Shown here piece by piece: positions 12,829 through 13,347 of a DNA stretch of 13,347 nucleotides. Each line of letters opens with the position of its first letter. The first letter of the stretch is position 1. The notes under the pieces are model-generated. The model saw only the letters and a list, made by a program, of their open reading frames with translations, did not search any database and had not been told where the DNA came from. The position numbers were made by a program, and so were the translations under genes. Source of the stretch: CAYUCJ01 sp049282265. Lineage in GTDB: Bacteria > Desulfobacterota > DSM-4660 > Desulfatiglandales > Desulfatiglandaceae. The stretch covers positions 1 through 13,347 of the forward strand of contig JBAPTR010000157.1 of the NCBI GenBank assembly GCA_049282265.1. Direction: 5' to 3'.

Positions 12829-13347
12829 CTGTCCGGTTAAAGTTTTTGATATATGACCTAACCAATAGATATTGTTTGATAATGACGCCATTTTTTTTGT
12901 TATCGATTTGAAATTACAAAAATAGGGGATCATACTCCTTTTGCTCGAAGTTTTGAAAATGCGAAAGGGGATACCCCATGAACTCAGGAAGAAGCGTTTT
13001 TTCACAACTCATGGATTTTTTACCCAAATATGATTTCATCCGCTGTGTCGATCGATATGACGGCAACCACCGCGTGAGATCCTTTTCATGGCTGGATCAG
13101 TATAGTTGCATGGCCTTTGCTCAACTCACCTATCGTGAAAGCCTTCGTGATATTGAGTGCTGCTTACGTGCCATGAGAGAAAAACTGTACCACATGGGCA
13201 TAAGGGGAAAGATCTCCCGCAGCACATTAGCAGATGCCAACGAAAAAAGAGACTGGCGCATCTATTGCGACTTCGCCCAAGTATTGATTCATGTCGCCAG
13301 AAGATTATACGCAGATGACGACTTTGGCCTGGAATTAAAAGAAACAG
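12829..13347 (+). mobile_element. IS4-family insertion sequence, left part, cut by window edge
   Basis: The transposase frame at 12978 is preceded by about 150 bases of AT-rich leader that begins near CTGTCCGGTTAAAG. I take this as the approximate left terminus because its TCCGGTTA core is shared with the ends of the miniature element at 9533-9939. The exact boundary and target duplication cannot be set without the right end. Confidence 0.65.
12978..13347 (+). CDS. IS4-family transposase, DUF4372 N-terminal part, 3' end missing
   Basis: The frame runs 123 codons from the ATG at 12978 to the right edge without a stop. The start follows AAAGGGG (12964-12970). The N-terminus (SVFSQLMDFLPKYDFIRCVD, then SFSWLDQYSCMAFAQLTYRE and SLRDIECCLRA) is the DUF4372 domain found at the front of many IS4-group transposases. 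ISRSTLADANEKRDWRIY follows as in those proteins and contains the region of the first catalytic aspartate. The remaining DDE residues lie beyond the window. No frameshift or stop is seen, so the gene may be intact. Confidence 0.92.
   Translation, partial: MNSGRSVFSQLMDFLPKYDFIRCVDRYDGNHRVRSFSWLDQYSCMAFAQLTYRESLRDIECCLRAMREKLYHMGIRGKISRSTLADANEKRDWRIYCDFAQVLIHVARRLYADDDFGLELKET

Overview
The window is a 13.3-kb stretch of bacterial chromosome. Its core is a complete cytochrome bo3-type quinol oxidase operon (cyoABCDE) followed by a membrane-anchored c-type cytochrome. Around it lie envelope-lipid genes, a toxin-antitoxin pair, a DEAD-box RNA helicase, an unrecognised two-gene operon and two IS4-family insertion-sequence traces. 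The gene style (Phd/RelE pair, DUF4372-type IS4 transposase, an FNR-like box) would fit a proteobacterium or Desulfobacterota relative. That placement is inference; nothing in the window fixes the taxon.

Layout: 1-572 (-) is a secreted or anchored thermonuclease homologue cut by the window edge. 901-1671 (+) is a PAP2 phosphatase that overlaps tail-to-tail with a DedA membrane protein at 1633-2268 (-). 2852-3425 (+) is an overlapping Phd/YefM antitoxin and RelE/ParE toxin. 3426-4058 is non-coding with a decayed coding remnant and a near-consensus sigma70 promoter for the oxidase. 4059-8888 (+) is cyoA-cyoB-cyoC-cyoD-cyoE with gaps of 0-2 bases. 8944-9498 (+) is a monoheme cytochrome c with its own strong ribosome site. 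9533-9939 is a 407-bp internally deleted IS bounded by 25-bp inverted repeats. 9949-11628 (+) is a DeaD/CsdA-like helicase. 11648-12315 (-) holds two overlapping genes of unknown function. 12416-12824 is a non-coding region packed with inverted repeats. From about 12829 to the right edge is the start of an IS4-family element.

How the parts work together: CyoA-D form a proton-pumping quinol oxidase and CyoE makes its heme O. CyoB keeps every heme, copper, proton-channel and quinol-site residue at the same number as the E. coli protein. The trailing cytochrome c is not part of a standard bo3 oxidase. PAP2 and DedA proteins both act on lipid phosphates of the cytoplasmic membrane, so their convergent pairing is suggestive.

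The observations I consider most worth following are the hairpin-dense region next to the right-hand IS, the miniature IS that abuts the helicase start codon, the cytochrome c attached to a quinol-oxidase operon, and the thermonuclease homologue that lacks a catalytic arginine. I did not find a clearly new defence or metabolic system.
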